From positions 248,001 through 312,000 of the forward strand of contig SUXZ01000001.1 of NCBI GenBank assembly GCA_015060685.1: a DNA stretch of 64,000 nt. Direction: 5' to 3'. The notes beneath the pieces were generated by a model that was given only the letters and a program-made list of their open reading frames with translations, was not told the DNA's origin and ran no database searches. Below are positions 7,786 through 14,395 of this stretch, piece after piece (the stretch's first letter is position 1; every line of letters begins with the position of its first letter). Both the position numbers and the translations under genes were made by a program. Source of the stretch: Mediterranea massiliensis (lineage in GTDB: Bacteria > Bacteroidota > Bacteroidia > Bacteroidales > Bacteroidaceae).

Positions 7786-9600
7786 TTACATCTTCTTTAT
7801 TTCGGCGTCGAGCCAAGACAATTTGTCGTTATATGCCTTCTTCATGCGCGAAACCGCATCGACGAATGTCATCGATTCGTCGCGATTCACCGTCTGATTG
7901 ATGGGCCACATTGTGTGATTCATCTTTTCGGATGGCGCAATACGTTCGGCTTCCGATTCGATAAATGCAGCTATTTGCTCGAATTTGGGTTTTAAGATTG
8001 TCCAACGCTCCTTTACCCTTTCCACAAATGCCGCATCCTGGAACAGACGTTGGTAGTAGAGTGCATCCTTCACAACAAACCAATTGTTTGGAGTAAATGT
8101 TTCCCAGTCGAAATCCCATACGGGACCGGCATGCAGCTTGCCTCCCTTATCCTTATACATATAGGTACTCTTCGGATGGTTAGGCTCCCAATTTCTGGCC
8201 AATTCGTGAACAAACCACCAGTCGATATACGAATCGATGTCCATATAGTTCAGGTAATCTCTCTGAGCAAACTTCCCGTCGTTGTAAAGCGACGCTTCCA
8301 TCTCGTTGATGAAGTTTTGCATATAAGCAAATTGTTGTTCGTTCACTTCATCCGGATCCTTGAACATATAAGGCAAATCTCTGACGGCCGACTTGAATTT
8401 ATAGGTTTCGTCGTAATACACATCAAGCTCCATGATGTATCCGCCATCCACATCCTCCTCTTCCAGTTCATGGATGTTCACGCGGTTCTTGTCCACTTTG
8501 ATGTGTTCGCACAACAGGTAGTTTCCTTCGTGCTTGCCGTTCAGTATTACCTCCACAAACTCTCCGTGCGGATTCCAAGCCATATCGGTGGCATGAGCCA
8601 TTTCGAAGGCAACCTTGTTTCTCAGCAATGTCCTGTCCATCCAGTTGGCTAATAATGACCATCTTTTATGTTTAGGCATACCAAGTATTTCGGTTTTTTC
8701 GTCAAGCTTCAAGTTGTATGGCTTCTTTGGATATCCCCAAGTGGTATTTCCACGTCCGCGAATGCTGGTAGTGCCCGAATAGCTTTCCGTACCGTCGGGA
8801 TTCAGGATGGTGATGGTTGCATCCTTCATCCAATCCTCCCATTTGCTTGGTATGGTTGCTTTGTTCGGCGTCTCGATTATCATGACGGGCAATCCCGAAT
8901 AAGATACATTCACTACGAACGATGCCTTTTCTCCCGTTGCCGACTCCAGTTGATAGGTAACCGGCGAAGAGAAATCGTTTACGCTCTTTCCACTCTCCTG
9001 CTCTACCCCGTTCACTAGCACCTTGTGTGCATTCGTTTCGAACGAAGCAACCAGTTGCGGTTTGCTGATGAAAGGAGAAGCAACGGTCAGCTGGTTGGAT
9101 TTCACATCAAATTGGAAATCTTGCATCAGTGCCCCCTCGTTATGCGCTTTTAAGAATGAGAACGAAAACAGCTTCGTACCCGAAAAGAGGATGTTGATAG
9201 GTTTGGAACTCACCTTTGTCTGGTCGTTATTGGTAATCACAAGCTTGCATTGATCGCGATAGTTGTTCGATTGTTGCAAATCGCGGATGGTAGCCTGATA
9301 CTTACCCTTTACTCCCAAAATAGGCTCTACTTTGATTAAGCGATACAATTCCTTGCTTTCGGAAGTGGTTTTCTCCAAACTTATCTGACAATCCGCATCG
9401 CCTATCTGATGATTGAACCATGCATTAGCCGGTACTACCGAGAATTGAATCTTGCAATCCCTTCCATTCCCCATCACAACTGTTTCGGTGGAGAGGTTGG
9501 TTATCTCGGTTGGGAATACCGTTGCATCATCCTCTTTCTCACACGCAACGAACAGGGTGAGGCAAAGCATCAGAAATGAATAATAAATAGTATTTTTCAT
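7786..9600 (-). CDS. CotH kinase family lipoprotein
   Basis: A 604-aa lipoprotein: hydrophobic start and lipobox LFVAC with acylated Cys20. About 220 residues of Ig-like or beta-rich sequence are followed by a CotH domain. The domain has SIRGRGNTTWGYPKKPY near 275, a KRWSLLANWMD segment, and the catalytic-looking GPVWDFDWET near 485. CotH proteins are atypical protein kinases first described on spore coats; in Bacteroidetes they are surface or periplasmic proteins often near polysaccharide genes. The target here is unknown. It starts 18 nt after the symporter gene stop, so the two may share a transcript. Confidence 0.88.
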   Translation of the reverse strand: MKNTIYYSFLMLCLTLFVACEKEDDATVFPTEITNLSTETVVMGNGRDCKIQFSVVPANAWFNHQIGDADCQISLEKTTSESKELYRLIKVEPILGVKGKYQATIRDLQQSNNYRDQCKLVITNNDQTKVSSKPINILFSGTKLFSFSFLKAHNEGALMQDFQFDVKSNQLTVASPFISKPQLVASFETNAHKVLVNGVEQESGKSVNDFSSPVTYQLESATGEKASFVVNVSYSGLPVMIIETPNKATIPSKWEDWMKDATITILNPDGTESYSGTTSIRGRGNTTWGYPKKPYNLKLDEKTEILGMPKHKRWSLLANWMDRTLLRNKVAFEMAHATDMAWNPHGEFVEVILNGKHEGNYLLCEHIKVDKNRVNIHELEEEDVDGGYIMELDVYYDETYKFKSAVRDLPYMFKDPDEVNEQQFAYMQNFINEMEASLYNDGKFAQRDYLNYMDIDSYIDWWFVHELARNWEPNHPKSTYMYKDKGGKLHAGPVWDFDWETFTPNNWFVVKDALYYQRLFQDAAFVERVKERWTILKPKFEQIAAFIESEAERIAPSEKMNHTMWPINQTVNRDESMTFVDAVSRMKKAYNDKLSWLDAEIKKM

Positions 9601-9618
9601 GGTTTTAGCAGTTGATTG

Positions 9619-10839
9619 TTATCTCTTTACAAATCGGTCGGTAACGGCTGCACAAGCGGCATCGCCGGTGATGTTCAGCACCGTACGAATCATGTCGAAC
9701 ACTCGGTCGAGCGCATAAAGCAATGGTAGTCCTTCGATGGGGATGCCGGCAGCTACCAATACGGCTACTACCAACAACGTAGGCCCAGGCACACCGGCTT
9801 GTCCGATGGAGCCGAGCGAAGCCACAATAGCAATGGCAATGTATTGCGACATGCTTAAATCGATGTTGTAGATTTGAGCAAAGAAGAGCGCTACCAACGT
9901 GTAGTAAATAGCATTGCCCGACATGTTGATGGTTGCTCCCAACGGCAATACAAACCCCGATGTCTGTTTCGAAATGCCAAGTTTGTTTTCGCACGTTTCC
10001 ATATTGATAGGCAGAGTCACCATAGACGAAGCGGTAGTGAATGCAATGATTTGCGGACGAATCATTTCGCGCATAAAAGTTCGTATTGATACACGAGAGA
10101 ACCCTCCTACCAATAGCGGATAAACCAATAATCCCATGATGGCGATGCAAAGCAGGTAAACCCACAACAAGTTTACAATGCGTAGCAGGATGTCGAAACC
10201 AAACGTACCTACAGCATCAGCCATCAAACCAAACACACCAATGGGAGCTACCCACATCACCTTCTCGATGCACCAAACAAGCGCTTCCAGCAACCCATTC
10301 AAGCCACTGATAATCTTTCCTCTGCGTGGTTCGGAAAGGGCAGCTATACCAAAGCCTAAAAACAATCCGAAGACAATGATTTGCAGGATGTTTCCTTGCG
10401 CCAATGCCGCTATCGGATTTTCGGGAATCATACCGATTACCGTATCCCAAAAGCTCAAAACAGGCGCTTCGCCGGCGGGATTAACACTGTTTGCAAGCGT
10501 CAGGCTGGCTATGGTCTCCTTGTCTATCCCCTCTCCCGGCTCAAAGATTACTCCGCCTAAAATGCCTATGACAACCGCTATGACGGTTGTTATCATGATG
10601 AATGCGATGGATATGCCTCCGATGATACCGGCCGAGCGCGAATTTCCCAATGATGCCGCTCCCGATATGATGGAGAGGGCCACCAACGGAATGACAAGCA
10701 TCTTGATGAGTTGGATGAATAGTGTTCCCAATGGAGCAAACATCGACGAATCTGCTCCCATGGCTGCTCCTACCCATATACCTAAAAGCATGGATACAAG
10801 TATCCAGAAACCAAGGTTTGTGATGATTTTCTTTATCAT
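9619..10839 (-). CDS. Dicarboxylate/amino acid:cation symporter (DAACS family)
   Basis: A 406-aa transporter with about eight membrane segments and the family hairpin regions. It has a Ser-rich GAASLGNS loop, TASSMVTLPINMETCENKLG in the HP2 region, and NMSGNAIYYTLVALF in the TM7/8 region. It should import C4-dicarboxylates, glutamate or aspartate with Na+ or H+; the substrate is not resolved. I chose the ATG at 10839 rather than 10884, because the longer form would translate through the terminator hairpin of the upstream gene and add 15 residues before the membrane-entry helix. The CotH gene follows 18 nt downstream. Confidence 0.88.
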   Translation of the reverse strand: MIKKIITNLGFWILVSMLLGIWVGAAMGADSSMFAPLGTLFIQLIKMLVIPLVALSIISGAASLGNSRSAGIIGGISIAFIMITTVIAVVIGILGGVIFEPGEGIDKETIASLTLANSVNPAGEAPVLSFWDTVIGMIPENPIAALAQGNILQIIVFGLFLGFGIAALSEPRRGKIISGLNGLLEALVWCIEKVMWVAPIGVFGLMADAVGTFGFDILLRIVNLLWVYLLCIAIMGLLVYPLLVGGFSRVSIRTFMREMIRPQIIAFTTASSMVTLPINMETCENKLGISKQTSGFVLPLGATINMSGNAIYYTLVALFFAQIYNIDLSMSQYIAIAIVASLGSIGQAGVPGPTLLVVAVLVAAGIPIEGLPLLYALDRVFDMIRTVLNITGDAACAAVTDRFVKR

Positions 10840-10859
10840 AACAGTTTTGATTTTATAAA

Positions 10860-10890
10860 AAGAGGTGTTCAAAGCACTGAACACCTCTTA
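10860..10890 (-). terminator. Terminator of the small winged-helix gene
   Basis: AGAGGTGTTCA and TGAACACCTCT form a perfect 11-bp stem, with A/T tracts on both sides. It lies 17 nt after the stop of the 58-aa gene. Confidence 0.8.
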
Positions 10891-10906
10891 ATAATGATTC
10901 GGTAAA

Positions 10907-11083
10907 TTATTTGGCTTGCCATTTGCAACGCACCGGAGAGAAAATCTTCTCTTCCTTTTTCAGTGTTGCCATAGCCTTATCTACCTCTTTCTTGTCCAGG
11001 CCTGTTTCCTTGGCCAATGTTGTGGCGTTTACCGGAGCATTCAGCTCTTTCATCTTTGCCAATACAATTTCTACTGTTTCCAC
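10907..11083 (-). CDS. Small winged-helix protein, 58 aa, GTG start
   Basis: The ORF begins at GTG 11083 just after an in-frame TAA, so no longer form is possible. It encodes ETVEIVLAKMKELN, then TTLAKETGLDKKEVDKAMAT (a helix-turn-helix pattern) and ends KIFSPVRCKWQAK. This is the standard shape of the tiny winged-helix or MarR-like proteins that are common and uncharacterised in Bacteroidetes. It may bind DNA, but no target is visible. The gene has its own terminator. It lies 79 nt downstream of the phosphosugar mutase stop, across a block of short repeats, and may be its second cistron. Confidence 0.75.
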   Translation of the reverse strand: METVEIVLAKMKELNAPVNATTLAKETGLDKKEVDKAMATLKKEEKIFSPVRCKWQAK

Positions 11084-11092
11084 TTTTTATAA

Positions 11093-11162
11093 CGTTTAGT
11101 GTTTAGCGTTTAATGATTAGCCGTTATTGCTTATCATTAATCGCCAACGGTTAATCACTAAA
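11093..11162. repeat. Short TTTAGTG/GATTA-type repeats after the mutase stop
   Basis: Units such as GTTTAGTGTTTAGCGTTTAA and an imperfect inverted pair (TTAATGATTAGCCGTT against AACGGTTAATCAC) fill the whole gap between the mutase stop and the GTG of the small gene. On the minus strand the block starts directly after the stop codon with TTTAGTGATTAA. Confidence 0.55.
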
Positions 11163-12908
11163 TTAAATTCCCAACGAAGCTTTTACGGCTTTCACCTTTT
11201 CTTCGGCTTCGGCGTTGGCGTTGGTGTAGCACTTGGCGCAACCCATCTCGCCCTTCACTTCAACGTAGAATTTGATTTTTGGTTCAGTACCCGATGGACG
11301 AACAGAAATCTTTGTGCCGTCGGCGGTAAAGTATTGAAGTACGTTGCTTGTTTCCGGCATGTTGATGTCCGATACATTGCCTTCACCATCTACAGCCTTC
11401 AAAGTCTTGTAGTCCTTAGCCAAGATAACTTTCGAGCCGCCGATTTCCTTCGGAGGATTAGCGCGGAAGTTCTCCATCATGGCCTTGATTTCGTCGGCAC
11501 CGCTCTTACCCGGCTTCACTACATTGATGGTAGTCTCTTTCGAGAATCCGTATTCAACATAGATTTCCATCAATACGTCGTAGAGAGTCTTGCCTTGATC
11601 CTTAGCCCATGCGCAGATTTCGGCCAACAAAGTACATGCTGATACGGCATCTTTATCGCGAACGAAGTCTTCTGCCAGGAATCCGTAGCTCTCTTCACCG
11701 CCACCGATGTATTGTTGCTTGCCTTCGCTCAAACGGATTTCGCGTGCAATCCACTTGAATCCGGTGTAGCAGTCGCGCATTTCGATGTTGTTCTTGTCGG
11801 CAACAGCCTTGATAAGTTCGGTAGTAACGATGGTCTTCACCACGAAGTCGGTATCCTTCATCTTACCCATTGCCTTGCGGTTCTTGATGATGTAGTACAA
11901 GAAGATAAGGCAAGTCTGGTTACCGTTGATAAGTACCCATTCGCCCTTGTCGTTCTTGCAAGCCATACCTACGCGGTCGGCATCTGGGTCGGTAGCCATC
12001 ACGATGTCGGCATCAATCTTCTTGGCCAGTTCGATGGCAAGTGTCAATGCTTCAGCATTTTCTGGGTTTGGCGAGATAACTGTCGGGAAATCGCCGCTCT
12101 TCACCATTTGCTCTTCTACGCAATGAACGTTTTCAAATCCCCATTGCTTCAATGCGCGCGGAACCAACATCATACCAGTACCGTGGATAGGAGTAAACAC
12201 GATGCTCAAATCCTTTTGGCGCTTGATTACTTCCGGATCGATAGAGATGCTGTGTACCTTGTCTAAATATACGCTATCTACGTCTTCGCCAATGATTTGG
12301 ATAAGTGCAGGATTGCCTTCGAACTTGATGTCGGCAGCCGAAGCAATCTTGTTCACCTCGTCGATGATACCCTTATCGTGTGGAGCCAATACTTGTGCGC
12401 CATCGTCCCAATAAGCCTTGTATCCGTTATATTCCTTCGGGTTGTGGCTTGCAGTAAGGATGATACCGCTTTGGCATCCCAAGTGGCGGATAGCGAACGA
12501 CATTTCCGGTGTAGGACGCATATCTTCGAACAGATATACCTTGATGCCGTTGGCCGAGAAGATGTTGGCCGAGATTTCGGCAAACAGACGGCTGTTGTTG
12601 CGGCAGTCGTGTCCGATACATACAGATATTTGTTCCAAGTCGGCAAAGTTCTTGTTCAAGTAGTTCGACAAGCCTTGTGTAGCAGCACCCACGGTGTAGA
12701 TGTTCATGCGGTTGCTACCGGCACCCATAATGCCACGAAGGCCACCGGTACCAAATTCAAGGTCTTTGTAGAAACATTCGATAAGCTCAGTCTTATCTTC
12801 GTTTTCCAACATACGCTTCACCTCGGCTTGAGTTTCTGCGTCATAGGCGGGAGTAAGCCACTTTTGTGCTTTCTCGGTCACCATCTGAATCAATTCAAGA
12901 TTTTCCAT
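11163..12908 (-). CDS. Phospho-sugar mutase (phosphoglucomutase/phosphomannomutase family)
   Basis: A 581-aa alpha-D-phosphohexomutase that interconverts hexose 1- and 6-phosphates in the cytoplasm. All four family loops are present: the catalytic phosphoserine loop TASHNPKEYNGYK, the Mg loop DPDADRVG, the sugar-recognition loop GGEESYGF, and the phosphate-binding RPSGTEPKIKFY near the C-terminus. FGTGGLRG near 52-59 is typical of the long PgcA/PGM2-like subgroup, which fits the length. Whether glucose or mannose phosphate (or both) is used cannot be read from sequence. It has its own promoter and appears to be first in a transcript with the small winged-helix gene. Confidence 0.9.
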   Translation of the reverse strand: MENLELIQMVTEKAQKWLTPAYDAETQAEVKRMLENEDKTELIECFYKDLEFGTGGLRGIMGAGSNRMNIYTVGAATQGLSNYLNKNFADLEQISVCIGHDCRNNSRLFAEISANIFSANGIKVYLFEDMRPTPEMSFAIRHLGCQSGIILTASHNPKEYNGYKAYWDDGAQVLAPHDKGIIDEVNKIASAADIKFEGNPALIQIIGEDVDSVYLDKVHSISIDPEVIKRQKDLSIVFTPIHGTGMMLVPRALKQWGFENVHCVEEQMVKSGDFPTVISPNPENAEALTLAIELAKKIDADIVMATDPDADRVGMACKNDKGEWVLINGNQTCLIFLYYIIKNRKAMGKMKDTDFVVKTIVTTELIKAVADKNNIEMRDCYTGFKWIAREIRLSEGKQQYIGGGEESYGFLAEDFVRDKDAVSACTLLAEICAWAKDQGKTLYDVLMEIYVEYGFSKETTINVVKPGKSGADEIKAMMENFRANPPKEIGGSKVILAKDYKTLKAVDGEGNVSDINMPETSNVLQYFTADGTKISVRPSGTEPKIKFYVEVKGEMGCAKCYTNANAEAEEKVKAVKASLGI

Positions 12909-12950
12909 AGAGAGTTATTTTGTTTATTAAATGATTATTCTGTCAAAGGG

Positions 12951-12981
12951 CAAATGTAACGATTCCCTTTGGATTAAACAA
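12951..12981 (-). promoter_or_regulatory. Promoter of the phospho-sugar mutase gene
   Basis: On the minus strand TTG (12979-12981) is followed by 20 nt and TACATTTG (12951-12958), matching the Bacteroidetes consensus, about 43 nt before the ATG. Confidence 0.65.
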
Positions 12982-13308
12982 GCATTTAGCCTTAAAAATA
13001 ATATCGGTTGCGTAAGATTATAATCATACGCTCGTCTTTCCATCGAAAAACATTCCCCTTCTACTGCCCTATTTATTCAAATAACACCGTTTATACTCAC
13101 AAAAATGCCATTCATTGCATTAAAAAATGTTAAAACGCACACTTTTAGCCCCCGAAAATGCCTATTCTTCACTCGTTGTTTGTTGATGATTTGGGTTGAC
13201 TGTTTTTTCCCCTTATTTATAGTATCGGTTGACAGAGAGCTAAACCTAATTTTTAATAATCACGCGCAATTACTTCCGGATTCCTTCGTGTTTTCCTCCC
13301 GATTTGTT
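12982..13308. other. Intergenic sequence without a convincing gene
   Basis: AT-rich spacer between the mutase promoter and the CRISPR island. One plus-strand ORF begins at 13105, but it has no recognisable domain, runs through the inverted repeats described next, and is not supported. A motif AATCACGCGCAATT at about 13257 recurs downstream. Confidence 0.5.
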
Positions 13309-13396
13309 CGTGATTTATTTCCAATTTGTTCGCAAAGTCAGCATAAATCACGCGCAAATCCGGCAAAGATTGTTCGTGATTTCAGCACAAATCACG
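13309..13396. repeat. Tandem pair of inverted repeats (CGTGATTT / AAATCACG)
   Basis: CGTGATTT at 13309-13316 pairs with AAATCACG at 13345-13352. A second copy, CGTGATTT at 13375-13382, pairs with AAATCACG at 13389-13396 around a 6-nt loop, giving a perfect 8-bp hairpin. Further GTTCG and ACGCG fragments surround them. No function is recognised; no T run follows, so they are not typical terminators. Confidence 0.6.
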
Positions 13397-13439
13397 CGGG
13401 AATATTTTATCCAATTTCCTTAGCTAAATTACGATTTCT

Positions 13440-13489
13440 AAAGTATTAATACTTTGCGCCTAAACATTTAATACTTTACGTCCAATCAT
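13440..13489. repeat. Palindrome and two-copy tandem repeat
   Basis: AAAGTATTAATACTTT at 13440-13455 is a perfect 16-bp palindrome. It overlaps the first of two imperfect tandem units (TTAATACTTTGCGCCTAAAC and TTAATACTTTACGTCCAATC) that end about 80 nt before the first intact CRISPR repeat. Confidence 0.6.
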
Positions 13490-13567
13490 TTTGTTCGTCA
13501 CACCTAACTAACAAACACTTATCCCCTATCTTACAGACACCATACCGACTATTAGATAATAATCCCA

Positions 13568-14051
13568 ATCTACAATAGTAGAAATTATAATAGTCTTATA
13601 GACAAGAAAGTGCGGATTGACGGATGAGTAATCTACAATAGTAGAAATTATAATAGTCTTATAGACTACCACCTTTGATAGTGCGAGATTCAAATCTACA
13701 ATAGTAGAAATTATAATAGTCTTATAGACTAATTCTCTGTCTTCAATCGGGCGGTCTTATCTACAATAGTAGAAATTATAATAGTCTTATAGACATATAG
13801 CTGGAATGTTGTACCCAACCATATCTACAATAGTAGAAATTATAATAGTCTTATAGACATATAGCTGGAATGTTGTACCCAACCATATCTACAATAGTAG
13901 AAATTATAATAGTCTTATAGACATATAGCTGGAATGTTGTACCCAACCATATCTACAATAGTAGAAATTATAATAGTCTTATAGACGATTTTCTTCGGTC
14001 AAACCCTCGTGTAATATCTACAATAGTAGAAATTATTATAGTCTTATAGAC
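13568..14051 (-). CRISPR. CRISPR array 1 of the type V-A system (8 repeats, 7 spacers)
   Basis: Eight 36-nt repeats at 13568, 13631, 13694, 13759, 13823, 13887, 13951 and 14016 separate seven spacers of 27-29 nt. The sense strand is minus: the repeat starts GTCTATAAGAC and ends with the Cas12a crRNA handle AATTTCTACTATTGTAGAT. The leader-proximal repeat (14016-14051) has one substitution upstream of the handle; the others are identical. Three consecutive spacers (13795-13822, 13859-13886, 13923-13950) are identical, as is the repeat between them. Beyond the last full repeat a 29-nt spacer-sized gap (13539-13567) is followed by GTCTGTAAGA, which may be a decayed terminal repeat. The array lies directly downstream of leader 1 and the cas4 remnant. 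Confidence 0.97.
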
Positions 14052-14173
14052 CCTTTGATGCTGCAAAAATACATATTATGTTCTATATTCCAAATAGTTA
14101 GCAAAAAATATTTTGGGACTATTTTACCCCACCCCTCCAAATAGGATTACAAGAAATAATATGTAAACTCCAC
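14052..14173 (-). promoter_or_regulatory. CRISPR leader 1 with promoter
   Basis: 122 bp between array 1 and the cas4 remnant, matching leader 2 (18861-18982) at 114 of 122 positions without gaps by my count. On the minus strand it carries TTTG (14091-14094), 19 nt, TATTTTTG (14064-14071), a perfect Bacteroidetes promoter. The -7 box ends 12 nt before the first repeat, so transcription should start a few bases upstream of the array. Confidence 0.85.
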
Positions 14174-14376
14174 GAAAAACGAGCAGTTTCTATTTCATTT
14201 GGCAACTCTATGGGTATTGTTTTGTTTGTAGAGATTTCGTAGTGAGATAATTTCCCTCTTGTTTGCGGCTTGGCATGATAAAGTCCCTCATCCGTATCCA
14301 TATACACATTTAGGTATATGGAATACGGACAAAAGACAAAATCATTTAGCATTGATATGGAGATGTAATCGTCCAT
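14119..14376 (-). pseudogene. cas4: cas4 remnant, truncated at its 5' quarter and fused to leader 1
   Basis: The 85-codon ORF begins with ISISMLNDFVFCPYSIYL, the conserved N-terminus of type V-A Cas4, including the first Fe-S cysteine. About 67 residues are Cas4-like, up to base 14174. The remaining 17 or so codons (from WSL to GGVK) are read from leader 1 and have no Cas4 counterpart. The RecB-type nuclease motifs and the C-terminal cysteine cluster are missing. cas1 and cas2, which normally follow cas4 in V-A loci, are absent. It starts 19 nt after the cas12a stop, the expected place for cas4. I infer a deletion (or a leader-array replacement) joining cas4 to the leader; the ORF should be non-functional for spacer acquisition. 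Confidence 0.85.
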
Positions 14377-14395
14377 ATATTTACGAATAATAGCG

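Noticed and set aside
13105..13449. A 114-aa plus-strand ORF in the gap before CRISPR array 1
   Set aside because: It has no domain or promoter, runs through the inverted repeats, and has a low-complexity Phe/Ser/Cys-rich composition.
14119..14376. The cas4-like ORF as a functional short Cas4 or an anti-CRISPR
   Set aside because: It ends inside leader sequence and lacks all nuclease motifs. Similarity to Cas4 is limited to the natural N-terminus, so a truncation is the simpler reading.
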